Part shown: one piece after another, positions 1-7,774 of the stretch | Layout: every line of letters starts with the position of its first letter | Numbering within the stretch: the stretch's first letter is position 1 | NCBI GenBank assembly: GCA_001769535.1 | Contig: MEOH01000026.1 | Location: 310,001-374,000, forward strand | DNA length: 64,000 nucleotides | Direction of reading: 5' to 3' | DNA from: Bacteroidetes bacterium GWF2_38_335 | Lineage (GTDB): Bacteria; Bacteroidota; Bacteroidia; Bacteroidales; GWF2-38-335 | Notes under the pieces: generated by a model | The model's input: the letters and a program-made list of their open reading frames with translations, nothing else | The model's database searches: none | Told to the model about the DNA's origin: nothing | Program-made: the position numbers and the translations under genes

Positions 1-43
1 TCCCAAGTCTCCCGACTTGGGATATGTCTCCCGACTTGGGATT
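1..43. repeat. Short palindromic direct repeat
   Basis: The 16-base unit TCTCCCGACTTGGGAT occurs at 8-23 and again at 27-42. The bases in front of the first copy (TCCCAAGTC) pair with its GACTTGGGA to give a 9-bp stem with a TCCC loop. It lies upstream of the lipoprotein gene and is cut by the window edge, so further copies may exist to the left. It could be a REP-like element or part of a terminator. Confidence 0.6.
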
Positions 44-134
44 TGTAACACCAATTGTAATAACTATATCACCACATTTACCCAATATCGAAAAAAAATT
101 CATAACTTTAACCAAATTAATATCTTAAAAAACC

Positions 135-860
135 ATGAAAAAAGCAATAATCATACTATTGGTAATCACCACAATCAGTGCATGTGACATATTTCAGCAG
201 GTTGCAAAAACAGCTACTGATTCGATGAATGAGCCATCGCTCAGCACTTCAGAAATGGCCGAAGGATTAAAGAGTGCTTTGGCAGTAGGAACAGACAATT
301 CTGTTAAACTGCTGAATGCCGAAAACGGGTTTTTGAATGACAACACTGTGAAGATTCCATTTCCTCAGGAAATCATCAAAGTAAAGGAAAAACTTGAGGC
401 TGCAGGTTTATCAGACCTTACCAATAAATTTGTTTCAGAACTTAATAAAGGAGCATCCGTAGCTGTAAAAGAAGCATTGCCTATTTTCAAACAAGCCATT
501 ACCGACATGACCATTGACGATGCGAAAAATATACTTTTAGGAGAAAAAAATGCCGCTACTACCTATTTCAAATCAAAAACCAAGTCAAAACTCTACACTT
601 CTTTTAAACCCAAAGTGACCACCGTTCTTGAAAACTACGGAATTAATACTGCTTACACCAAGATGATGGAAGCTTACAATAAAATACCTTTGGTAACCCC
701 TCAAAACACTGACCTTCCCGATTACGTGACCAATAAAGCAATGGACGGGTTATTTCTTAAAATTACCTTAGAAGAAGCAAAAATCCGTGAAAACATCAAT
801 TCGCGGGTGAATGATATTTTAAAGAAAGTTTTTGCCTGGGCTGATTCGCAGAAGAAGTAG
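135..860 (+). CDS. DUF4197 family lipoprotein
   Basis: The protein is 241 residues and starts with a lipoprotein signal ending in the lipobox ISAC, so Cys17 should be lipidated. The rest matches the general layout of DUF4197 proteins: an amphipathic helical region beginning with MAEGLKSALAVGTDNSV, a central segment VKIPFPQEI, and a C-terminal helical part with GLFLKITLEEAKIRENINSR. DUF4197 proteins are periplasmic or membrane-anchored and have no assigned biochemical role. The gene stands alone, convergent with the T9SS cargo gene that follows. The ATG at 135 is the only start that gives the signal peptide. Family assignment is by motif memory, so it is good but not certain. Confidence 0.8.
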   Translation: MKKAIIILLVITTISACDIFQQVAKTATDSMNEPSLSTSEMAEGLKSALAVGTDNSVKLLNAENGFLNDNTVKIPFPQEIIKVKEKLEAAGLSDLTNKFVSELNKGASVAVKEALPIFKQAITDMTIDDAKNILLGEKNAATTYFKSKTKSKLYTSFKPKVTTVLENYGINTAYTKMMEAYNKIPLVTPQNTDLPDYVTNKAMDGLFLKITLEEAKIRENINSRVNDILKKVFAWADSQKK

Positions 861-947
861 GTTGGTTTGATTAAGCCGCGAATGCGCGAATGGTATGGTG
901 GCTAATTTTTCAGCATTCACTTCCTGAAAAAAGATTTTAGATTTTTA

Positions 948-2459
948 TTACAGCTTAATAAATTTTCCGATGGCAATTCCATTTTCTGTTGTTACCCTGA
1001 CATAATAAACCCCAACAGGCAAGTTGCTTATAACAATTTTATGACTTGTTGATTCCATTTTTTTGTTCATCAAAACATCATAGATTTCGACAAGGGATAA
1101 TTGATCAACTGATAGATTGATCTCTGTTGTAGCCGGATTTGGAAAAACACTGACAATAATTTCCGGTTTGATATTTTCTTCTATCGAATTCGGGATAGTT
1201 AATGGATTTCCCCATTCTTCACTCCCCTTAAGGAAATAAACAAGATCTGAGCAAGGCATACAGTTTGTATACATTTCAACATCGAAATTATTATATATAT
1301 CACCGCATCCCTTGACATATTTCTCATATACCCAGGCGCCGGAATCAAAGTATGGAGTATTGAAACAAGTATCTTCATCAAACTTACGAAACTCCTGCCC
1401 TAAATTACAGAGTAACATTCTTCCGTTATACTCTAAACTATCAGTAAATACAATATAATTCATTAAGTAGGAACTTCCCCCACCTGATGTAATTATTGAT
1501 TCTAAAGGCAGAAAATTTCTGATATTTTGTCCGTAGTGAATAATACTATCAAGATTTGTATAATATTTGGTGATGGTATCGATAGTGTGAAAATATGTCC
1601 CTGGCCCGATGTCATTATTACCCCATAAATTATAATCAAAATCATAAAAAACAGTATCATTAGTTATTGAATAATACTTATTTATAACCTTTTTTACTTC
1701 GTATTGAGAAAAGTAATGATTACCAAAACTGAATATCTTATGAAACTCATCTCCAATATTAAAGTCATAAACATCTTTGACCAGCAGCAAATCATTTACT
1801 CCTGAAGAAACTGCAATTTGTTTATATTTAACAATTGGGTAGTGAGAATCGCTTTCAGAAAACTCTCTGAAGTTGAACATCTCAATCAATCCATAATTCT
1901 TGCTTAAAACAATGTGCTGGTTATTCAAGTCGCTTGTGATTGGATTATCTGATGAATCGAACACCTGCAATTCAATATATTTCACCGAGTCTGTTTGCCC
2001 ATATAAAGTCAGAGTGTCCCAATTAACTATTTCAGCATTGATATAATCGCCATTTTCAAAAACAAAAAGTTTCCATTCCTCTCCCATCCCCGCAAGGGTT
2101 TTAATAATAACTGAATCACTATTCCGGGTAATGAATAAATTATCTCCGTTGTCCTTAATAATAATTTTTTTTCCACACCATGAATCACATGAGTCATTGA
2201 AACATCCAAAATTATCCCAGGAATAATCATAATTATGAACCTCAGGAATGCTGAATAAGGTTGTTTCAGAACCGCTAACAACAGAATCAATATGTATACA
2301 CCGGATAAAATTATGGTATGATTCATTATAACAACTAAGGAGTTCGGTCTTTGATTGAGGGTGAAAAAAATAGGTACTGTCAGGATTTACCGCTGTATAA
2401 TTTTGGGCATTAATCAAAGAAACAACGGACAGAAAAAGAAACAGGAAAAAATTCTTCAT
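948..2459 (-). CDS. Secreted protein with T9SS type A sorting domain
   Basis: The protein has about 503 residues and starts with a signal peptide MKNFFLFLFLSVVSLINAQ. The frame stays open 16 codons further upstream, but the ATG at 2459 places the signal peptide at the N-terminus and is preferred. The last 75 residues form a type IX secretion sorting domain: VFPNPATTEINLSV, then IYDVLMNKKM, then NLPVGVYYVRVTTENG. It is therefore exported across the outer membrane by the Por system. The middle 400 residues are rich in Asp, Ser, Tyr and Trp and contain about ten cysteines; I recognise no catalytic domain. It may share a transcript with the CBM9-like gene upstream on the same strand (57-base gap). 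Confidence 0.8.
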   Translation of the reverse strand: MKNFFLFLFLSVVSLINAQNYTAVNPDSTYFFHPQSKTELLSCYNESYHNFIRCIHIDSVVSGSETTLFSIPEVHNYDYSWDNFGCFNDSCDSWCGKKIIIKDNGDNLFITRNSDSVIIKTLAGMGEEWKLFVFENGDYINAEIVNWDTLTLYGQTDSVKYIELQVFDSSDNPITSDLNNQHIVLSKNYGLIEMFNFREFSESDSHYPIVKYKQIAVSSGVNDLLLVKDVYDFNIGDEFHKIFSFGNHYFSQYEVKKVINKYYSITNDTVFYDFDYNLWGNNDIGPGTYFHTIDTITKYYTNLDSIIHYGQNIRNFLPLESIITSGGGSSYLMNYIVFTDSLEYNGRMLLCNLGQEFRKFDEDTCFNTPYFDSGAWVYEKYVKGCGDIYNNFDVEMYTNCMPCSDLVYFLKGSEEWGNPLTIPNSIEENIKPEIIVSVFPNPATTEINLSVDQLSLVEIYDVLMNKKMESTSHKIVISNLPVGVYYVRVTTENGIAIGKFIKL

Positions 2460-2516
2460 AGCAATAAATATTATGTACAAGGTAAAAATACATAATAATA
2501 ATGGCATTCCAAAAAA

Positions 2517-3557
2517 TCAATGCTTCAAAATAACATTCTTCCGTATCAACCCATCTTCGTTAATTGACCAATAATATTCCCTGTCTTTTGGATAATAAAG
2601 TATTTCAAATGATTTATCGCAGCAATCGAGTTTGACATTCGGACTGTGTTCCATGTCGGGGTTGAATTTACGGTGCTGCATGAAATAATGCTTTTGTTTT
2701 TCGTACATGTTCCACATCTGGGCAAGGATTTCTCCGTCGGGATCTTTGACGATACTGTCCTTTTCGCTGCCGGCAGGTAAATTTGAAAACTGCACATACC
2801 CCCATTTCTCTGGCCGGTGCATATCAATGGCTCCCTGCGGTGACCAAACCCAGTTTTGCTCGGGAAGGTTTTTGCCGGTTGTTTCATTTTTCAGCTTTAC
2901 ATATTTCCCGTCAACAACCTGTGTTTTCCACTGAACCCGGGAAAAATTCATGCGCCAGTATTCACCAATTTCCGGAGCATTTTTATCAATGGAGATTTCG
3001 AAAAGTGATTTAAACGGGATGGCCATTTCAACAATCCATTTATCATCTTTATCTCCCGGCTTATTGATGGTTCCATGAATTTTAACTGCAGATTTCACTC
3101 CGTCAATGTCCCATTGAATAAGCGGCGGACCACCATTTCTGTAGGGTTTTACAAGTAATAAGTCCCATTCGGTGCCAAATGCATTGATTTCAAACTCGGC
3201 ATAATTGTGAGTATCGCCATCGGGATCAATGAAGACCTCAAAATCATTGTCGTAAAATATTACAGATTCCCTTTCGGTAAGTGTTGCCCAGATATCAGGC
3301 TCAACAATCTCTGCAGCAATATACAAGCAGGAATCATCCCATATCATTTTCATGCGGGTGGAGAATTCGGGAACCGGCTGTTTATCGCCTTCAATATCCA
3401 CAAAGCAATCAGACCATAAAGCATTTTGCCATGATTTTTCTGATAAACCACCATCAATTACAATCTTATCAGAACTACGCTGACATAGATAGTACTTCTG
3501 ATTTTGAGCGATTCCCTGAACCGATAAAACTGCAAAAATGAAAATTAATCTATACAT
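2517..3557 (-). CDS. CBM9-like secreted carbohydrate-binding protein
   Basis: The 346-residue protein has a signal peptide (MYRLIFIFAVLSVQGIAQ). It then shows the family-9-like carbohydrate-binding fold: IDGGLSEKSWQNALW near the start, WDDSCLYIAAEIVEPDIWA, DNDFEVFIDPDGDTHNYAEFEI, and a late WRMNFSRVQWK strand. The acidic YDNDFEVFIDPDGD stretch is the usual ligand/calcium-side motif of this family. Such proteins in Bacteroidetes are periplasmic or surface proteins acting on plant or algal sugars, but no CAZyme, SusC or SusD lies next to it here, so the substrate is unknown. It is transcribed toward the T9SS cargo gene and starts 9 bases after the exonuclease gene ends, suggesting co-transcription with that gene. 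Confidence 0.8.
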   Translation of the reverse strand: MYRLIFIFAVLSVQGIAQNQKYYLCQRSSDKIVIDGGLSEKSWQNALWSDCFVDIEGDKQPVPEFSTRMKMIWDDSCLYIAAEIVEPDIWATLTERESVIFYDNDFEVFIDPDGDTHNYAEFEINAFGTEWDLLLVKPYRNGGPPLIQWDIDGVKSAVKIHGTINKPGDKDDKWIVEMAIPFKSLFEISIDKNAPEIGEYWRMNFSRVQWKTQVVDGKYVKLKNETTGKNLPEQNWVWSPQGAIDMHRPEKWGYVQFSNLPAGSEKDSIVKDPDGEILAQMWNMYEKQKHYFMQHRKFNPDMEHSPNVKLDCCDKSFEILYYPKDREYYWSINEDGLIRKNVILKH

Positions 3558-3566
3558 AGGTTCAAA

Positions 3567-4937
3567 TTAAAAATGTATAACTTTTCCGACCCTGTTTTTT
3601 CTTAGAAACAGCTTGATTATTTGTCTGATATCACTGTTATCAGAATAATTCGTAATGCAATCGCGGATGGCATCCACAGAAGAAAAAGATTCGGAAACAT
3701 CAAAAAAACCAAATCCTTTGTAATTGCCATTTTCCACGAGGACAACAGATTTTTCGCCTTCTTTTCTGCCCTTATCGAAAATTATGAAATTGTCGTTGCT
3801 GAAATGGAGAGATTCAAGGGCCTGATTAACACGTTTGTTATAGCTGTCCGGACTTTCCTCTCCGACACACGCACCCCTGCATTGTTTGATATGGTAGAAA
3901 AAACAGGCATTTTCAGTTTCGTAAACACCGCAAAGTTTCTGACACAGATTGTATTTATCGATGAGATTATTGATAAAATCCTTTCCATCGGCAGCAGATG
4001 CAAAGGTGGTAACAGGATCAGTGTTTTTATCAATTTTGCCTATTTTAAGGCAGTCATAGCCTTTTTCATTGGTAAACCGGTATAATCCGCTGCTCGACAT
4101 GGTACGCCGTTGTGCGCGGTTGTATTTAGGTTTATTTTTCTTGATTTCATCTGATTCAAGTAAAAGAGCCACCAGTTCGCTTCCTGTCAGTTCAACCGAT
4201 ATATCATTGATGGCATTTTTCATTTCAATGGCCTTTTTGCTGTTGGCATTGTTAAAATGCTGCATCACACGGGCTTTGATGTTTTTGCTCTTGCCCACGT
4301 AAATAATTTCCTTATTGTAATTGTAAAAATAATAAACACCTGTTTTTTCGGGTAAATCGCGCAGGAACTCTTTATCAACCGATGAACTCAGACTCTTAAT
4401 CTTATCTTCATTAATGTTATAAATTGAAATCGGGTTTTCAGCTCCGTTGCATTTCAAAAGCAGTTCAAAAAGCTTAACAGTTGCCAGGGCATCACCGGCA
4501 GCACGATGCCTGTCGTTTATAACAATTCCGAGGTCTTTGCAGAGATTTCCCAAAGAATAGGATTTTTTTCCCGGAATAAGTTTTCGGCTGAGTTTTACTG
4601 TACACAACCGTTCCCGATTAAAATCGTAACCAAGTTCCTTAAACTCATTTTTAATAAAGCCATAGTCGAAACTGACATTATGCGCAATGAAGATGGTGTT
4701 TTCGGTGCGTTTTAATATTTCGGCAGCCACTTCATAAAACTTGGGAGCATCAGCAACCATTTCGTTGTTAATGCCTGTAAGCTGAGAAATAAAATACGGG
4801 ATGTTTTTTTCCGGATTAATCAAAGTAACATACTCATCAACAACTTTTTGACCGTCGTGCACAAAAATGGCTATTTCGGTGATTTTTTCCTTAGCCGGAC
4901 TGCCTCCTGTGGTTTCGATGTCGATGATTGAATACAT
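3567..4937 (-). CDS. DEDDh exonuclease fused to GIY-YIG / UvrC-like region
   Basis: The protein is 456 residues. Residues 1-165 form a DnaQ-like 3'-5' exonuclease: DIETTGG (Exo I, Asp6 and Glu8), FIAHNVSFDYGF (Exo II) and HRAAGDALAT (Exo III, DEDDh type). Residues about 198-275 form a GIY-YIG nuclease domain (GVYYFYN then IIYVGKSKNIKARVMQHF). The C-terminal part has UvrC-like spaced cysteines (CQKLCGVY and then CRGACVGEE followed by YNKRV). This exonuclease-UvrC-N fusion is known in Bacteroidetes and is often annotated as a Pol III epsilon-like protein. It probably nicks and trims DNA in repair; the replisome proofreader is unlikely because of the fusion. ATG at 4937 gives the conserved N-terminus MYSIIDIETTGG. 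Confidence 0.88.
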   Translation of the reverse strand: MYSIIDIETTGGSPAKEKITEIAIFVHDGQKVVDEYVTLINPEKNIPYFISQLTGINNEMVADAPKFYEVAAEILKRTENTIFIAHNVSFDYGFIKNEFKELGYDFNRERLCTVKLSRKLIPGKKSYSLGNLCKDLGIVINDRHRAAGDALATVKLFELLLKCNGAENPISIYNINEDKIKSLSSSVDKEFLRDLPEKTGVYYFYNYNKEIIYVGKSKNIKARVMQHFNNANSKKAIEMKNAINDISVELTGSELVALLLESDEIKKNKPKYNRAQRRTMSSSGLYRFTNEKGYDCLKIGKIDKNTDPVTTFASAADGKDFINNLIDKYNLCQKLCGVYETENACFFYHIKQCRGACVGEESPDSYNKRVNQALESLHFSNDNFIIFDKGRKEGEKSVVLVENGNYKGFGFFDVSESFSSVDAIRDCITNYSDNSDIRQIIKLFLRKNRVGKVIHF

Positions 4938-5035
4938 TTGATAAAAGTAGGGATTTTTTGAAAAATTTAGGGATTAATTTTTTCAAGTTTAAATCCCTGG
5001 TGAAATATTATTTATTATTGAAGATTAAAAAAAAA

Positions 5036-5344
5036 TTACAAAATTCTGATGCCAGTTCGTTTAATTTCCTCTGCAAATGGGTAATATGAATTAAAATCCT
5101 CCTCTGAAAAAGGATGAGGTTCGATAATGGATTCGTTTTTTCGACGCATGATCATTAATTTCACCTGCATTTCAAACCTGTTCTTAATTCCTCCTATTAC
5201 AATAGCTAAATCCATATCACTGTCATCAGTGTATGAGCCATTAGCGTAAGAGCCAAATAAATAAGCTTCCTTGACGTTAATCTTATTCTCTATTAAAAAG
5301 TTAAGATAACTTTTTAACGATTTAACAGCGTTTTCTTTATCCAT
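5036..5344 (-). CDS. mntA: MNT-type nucleotidyltransferase antitoxin
   Basis: This 102-residue protein has the minimal nucleotidyltransferase signature LFGSYANGSYTDDSDMD, with Gly31-Ser32 and the metal-binding Asp43 and Asp45. In HEPN/MNT modules the MNT enzyme AMPylates a tyrosine of the HEPN RNase and so silences it. The gene overlaps the upstream HEPN gene by 31 bases, so the two are translated together. The order is HEPN first, then MNT. Whether this copy acts as an antitoxin is inferred from its partner; some pairs of this type remain uncharacterised. Confidence 0.8.
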   Translation of the reverse strand: MDKENAVKSLKSYLNFLIENKINVKEAYLFGSYANGSYTDDSDMDLAIVIGGIKNRFEMQVKLMIMRRKNESIIEPHPFSEEDFNSYYPFAEEIKRTGIRIL

Positions 5345-5712
5345 TTTCGATATTTTGTAATTTCGCTATACCACAATTCTGTATAGTCTTTTGTGCAAAC
5401 TTTATTAAATGATGTTTTATAATCATCGTACCTTGCATTGATGTTAAATGTTGTAACAGTTGCAAGAAATTCTTTTAATTTTTCATCGGGATCCAAGTCG
5501 GATTTTTCTGCCAGTCTGACCAAATCATGAGTCAAGGGATGCATATCATCTTTTTTACTCACATAATAAGCTTTGAGAAGTTTTTCAACAACCAGATGTC
5601 CAACAAATAAGCACCATGAGTACTGTTTTTCTTTAAACAATACGGTCATGGTTTTAAAATCCTTATCTGAGGATTTTATCCAATAATCAATTATTTCTTC
5701 TTTGTTCAACAT
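5314..5712 (-). CDS. hepT: HEPN domain toxin-like protein
   Basis: The protein is 132 residues, all helical, and of the usual HEPN size. It begins with IDYWIKSSDKDFKTMTVLFKEKQYSWCLFVGHLVVEKLLKAYYV, of which the SWCLFVGHLVVEKLLKAYY helix is the HEPN core, followed by HPLTHDLVRLAE and a C-terminal helix with TELWYSEITKYRKW. The tyrosines near the C-terminus are possible AMPylation sites for the downstream MNT protein. The strict RX4-6H RNase motif of HepT toxins is not obvious, so this may belong to the broader PF05168 HEPN group rather than the proven toxin group. It sits next to an S24 regulator and a mutagenesis cassette, a typical defence or stress neighbourhood. Confidence 0.72.
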   Translation of the reverse strand: MLNKEEIIDYWIKSSDKDFKTMTVLFKEKQYSWCLFVGHLVVEKLLKAYYVSKKDDMHPLTHDLVRLAEKSDLDPDEKLKEFLATVTTFNINARYDDYKTSFNKVCTKDYTELWYSEITKYRKWIKKTLLNR

Positions 5713-5841
5713 TTTTTCTATAAAATTACAAAAACTCCATTTAACAACAAATATATTTTAAAAATATAAGCAAATCATGCTTTAATGAATTTCGGCGAAT
5801 AAATATTTCAATTCATTTTGAGAAGCACATTTCATTTTATT

Positions 5842-6642
5842 TCAATCAACTAACCTCCTTTTAATATTTTCTACTTCGTTCTTAAGATTTGCCACAGTCT
5901 TGTGCAATTCCATCTCCGGACTCATGGCTTCAGGAATTTCAGAACTGATGTAATTGACAAATTTCCAGATTTCCTTTATCTCGCTCACCTGCACGTCAAA
6001 CGGTTGATACAAAGGATTCAGAGAAAACAAAGTCACAGGTTTACCAGCTTTTATTGGATTTCCCAAAACTTTAAACACCACTCCGTCTTCCTTTGTGAGA
6101 ATGACACAGGCATCACCTTTTTTGAGGTAAGACCAATTCTGGATAAACTCTCCGGTAATAAAAGATTTATCCGGAATGGGCACCATGGAATCGCCATTTA
6201 TCTGAAAACTACGGTATTTTCTGTCTTTCGATAAAAACGGCAGTTGAAAAACCGGCAGCACACTGATATATTCGGGATCGGCATATCCGCTTTTATAACC
6301 GGCTTTGGCTTTTTCGCTGACCAACTCGATGTTTTCCTCGTTATCACTGTTTACCGTAGATGTTAGCACACGCAATTTACTTCCTGTTATATACACATCA
6401 AAACCGCGCTCCAGTTCCGAAAGCTGACTTTCAGACAGCGCCGACAGGTTTGTTTTTACCAGGGTATCAATGGATATCTGAAAATATTCGGAAAATGTCA
6501 TTAATACATCCACACCGGGCTGTGCCACGTTGTTTTCATACCCGCTGAGGGTTGAACGTTTCATTCCGAGGTAATTCGCCACCTCATCCTGTGTGCGGTT
6601 CCTGCGCTTGCGCAGGAGCTTGATGTTTGTTGAGAAATGCAT
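5842..6642 (-). CDS. XRE-S24 LexA-like self-cleaving regulator
   Basis: The protein has 266 residues. Residues 5-62 form an XRE helix-turn-helix (RRNRTQDEVANYLGMKRSTLSGYENN). Residues 125-235 form a S24 peptidase fold: FQINGDSM holds the nucleophile Ser152 and VVFKVL holds the general-base Lys191, a spacing of 39 (37 in LexA). An Ala114-Gly115 bond in KAKAGYKSGYADPEY is a plausible autocleavage site. A C-terminal coiled coil follows. Bacteroidetes lack a classical LexA in many lineages and use proteins like this one next to dinB/dnaE cassettes, so it is the likely damage-responsive repressor of the genes from 7775 on. The transposase and its repeats now separate the regulator from them. It may autoregulate its own promoter, which must lie within the repeat array. 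Confidence 0.85.
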   Translation of the reverse strand: MHFSTNIKLLRKRRNRTQDEVANYLGMKRSTLSGYENNVAQPGVDVLMTFSEYFQISIDTLVKTNLSALSESQLSELERGFDVYITGSKLRVLTSTVNSDNEENIELVSEKAKAGYKSGYADPEYISVLPVFQLPFLSKDRKYRSFQINGDSMVPIPDKSFITGEFIQNWSYLKKGDACVILTKEDGVVFKVLGNPIKAGKPVTLFSLNPLYQPFDVQVSEIKEIWKFVNYISSEIPEAMSPEMELHKTVANLKNEVENIKRRLVD

Positions 6643-6651
6643 AATTTTTTA

Positions 6652-6890
6652 TTTTCTTTCGCCCTTACAGGGCTGATTTATAATCTATCGCACATATTTC
6701 ATAGGGCGGTGCCCTATGCTATTGCTCATGCCCCGTTGGGGCGTTGGTTAAACCGAAATTTTAATGCACAAAGGGCATTAGTTTCCGGTAATAGCTGCCC
6801 TGAAAGGGCTTTAGCATTAGCACAGGGCAACGCCCTGTGTGATATGTGTATTTTAACCAATTCCATTGAGCCCTGTAGGGGCGCAAGCAA
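6652..6890. repeat. REP-like palindrome array, left copy
   Basis: A 240-base array of short GC-rich hairpins, each with a 5-8 bp stem and mostly a 3-base loop: GCCCTTACAGGGC, ATAGGGCGGTGCCCTAT, GCCCCGTTGGGGC, GCCCTGAAAGGGC, CACAGGGCAACGCCCTGTG and GCCCTGTAGGGGC. Bases 6783-6890 match 7545-7652 with three differences over 108 bases. The arrays lie on both sides of the IS200-like transposase and have a base composition unlike the AT-rich surroundings. This is the arrangement of REP/BIME sequences around a REP-associated tyrosine transposase. Confidence 0.85.
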
Positions 6891-6894
6891 ATGT

Positions 6895-7347
6895 CTAATC
6901 CCATACATAGCGTTCATCATATTCAATTTTATATTTTTTTAAAAATGACCTGAACTCATCCTGAAAACTTTTTTCCTCATGATGTTCATGTTGATTTTCA
7001 ATATATTTAATTACAACATCAATTTGTGTTGGATTTATTGAAAAAATTCCATATCCATCCTGCCAATAAAAATTTGAATATTCAGCATCCTTAGTTTTTA
7101 TCCATTTAGATGATTGCTTTTTAACCTCTTCAACTAATTTCATTTGACTTATTTTCCTTGAAAGCAAACATAAAATATGAATATGGTCTTTGTAACCTCC
7201 AATAATTAATGGATTACACTCCAAACCTTTACATATCCCACCTATATATTCATGCAGGACAGGTTCAATATTTTCATCAATCAGGTTTTTCCTGTGTTTT
7301 GTGCTGAAAATTATATGTACGTATACTTTTGATAATGATTGTGGCAT
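6895..7347 (-). mobile_element. REP-associated / IS200-like tyrosine transposase
   Basis: The gene encodes a 150-residue Y1 transposase (TnpA_REP, PF01797-like). HUH motif His55-Ile56-His57 lies in DHIHILCLLSR, and the catalytic tyrosine is Tyr115 in KYIENQHEHH. MPQSLSKVYVHIIFSTKHR is the typical N-terminus. Such enzymes cut single-stranded DNA at hairpins; the REP-associated class does not move itself as an ordinary insertion sequence but is thought to process REP palindromes. Here it sits between two palindrome arrays that share a nearly identical 108-base block in direct orientation. It reads as intact. It separates the S24 regulator from dinB. Confidence 0.85.
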
Positions 7348-7356
7348 AATTCATTT

Positions 7357-7652
7357 GCTTTCGCCCTTACAGGGCTGGTTTTTATTCATTTATTTCATAA
7401 TTTCATGGGGCGGTGCCCTATGTTGGTGCTAATGCCCCTTTGGGGCGTGTGATTAACTCACTATATTCCATAGGACGTTGCCCTATGCTGATGCTTATGC
7501 CCCTTTGGGGCGGTAATTACCTCGGTTTATTTGAAATGCAATATTTCCGGTAATAGCTGCCCTGAAAGGGCATTAGCATTAGCACAGGGCAACGCCCTGT
7601 GTGATATGTGTATTTTAACCAATACCATTAAGCCCTGTAGGGGCGCAAGCAA
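7357..7652. repeat. REP-like palindrome array, right copy
   Basis: This array begins with GCTTTCGCCCTTACAGGGCT, like the left one (CTTTCGCCCTTACAGGGCT), and ends with the same GGGGCGCAAGCAA. Between these it carries one extra hairpin pair (ATAGGACGTTGCCCTAT and GCCCCTTTGGGGC), so it is about 55 bases longer. Bases 7545-7652 repeat 6783-6890 almost exactly. The near identity shows that one array was copied from the other recently, or that the two are kept alike by recombination. Confidence 0.85.
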
Positions 7653-7702
7653 TCTATTTTCATTTTTTTCTTGCATACAATTATTAAATTGATTATATTA
7701 TA

Positions 7703-7768
7703 ACCAAATTTTTGATCATATTCTAATCAAAAGTAGATATTGATTTTTTAATTACCAAATTTTTCGAT
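7703..7768. promoter_or_regulatory. Candidate operator region upstream of dinB
   Basis: TTTTGAT at 7710-7716 and ATCAAAA at 7726-7732 form a perfect 7-base dyad separated by 9 bases. In addition ACCAAATTTTT followed by GAT appears twice, at 7703-7716 and 7754-7768 (the second with one inserted C). Spaced AT-rich half-sites are the usual target of XRE-type dimers. Binding by the S24 regulator encoded at 5842-6642 is inference only. Confidence 0.4.
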
Positions 7769-7774
7769 AAAAAA

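Larger units (their letters stand above)
7348..7774. other. Intergenic region: REP array plus dinB upstream region
   Basis: This 427-base stretch has no gene. Its first three quarters (7357-7652) hold the right-hand palindrome array. The remaining 120 bases before dinB are AT-rich and contain the dyad and direct repeat described separately, which are candidates for operator sites. No promoter of the TTTG / TAnnTTTG type is evident. Confidence 0.6.
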
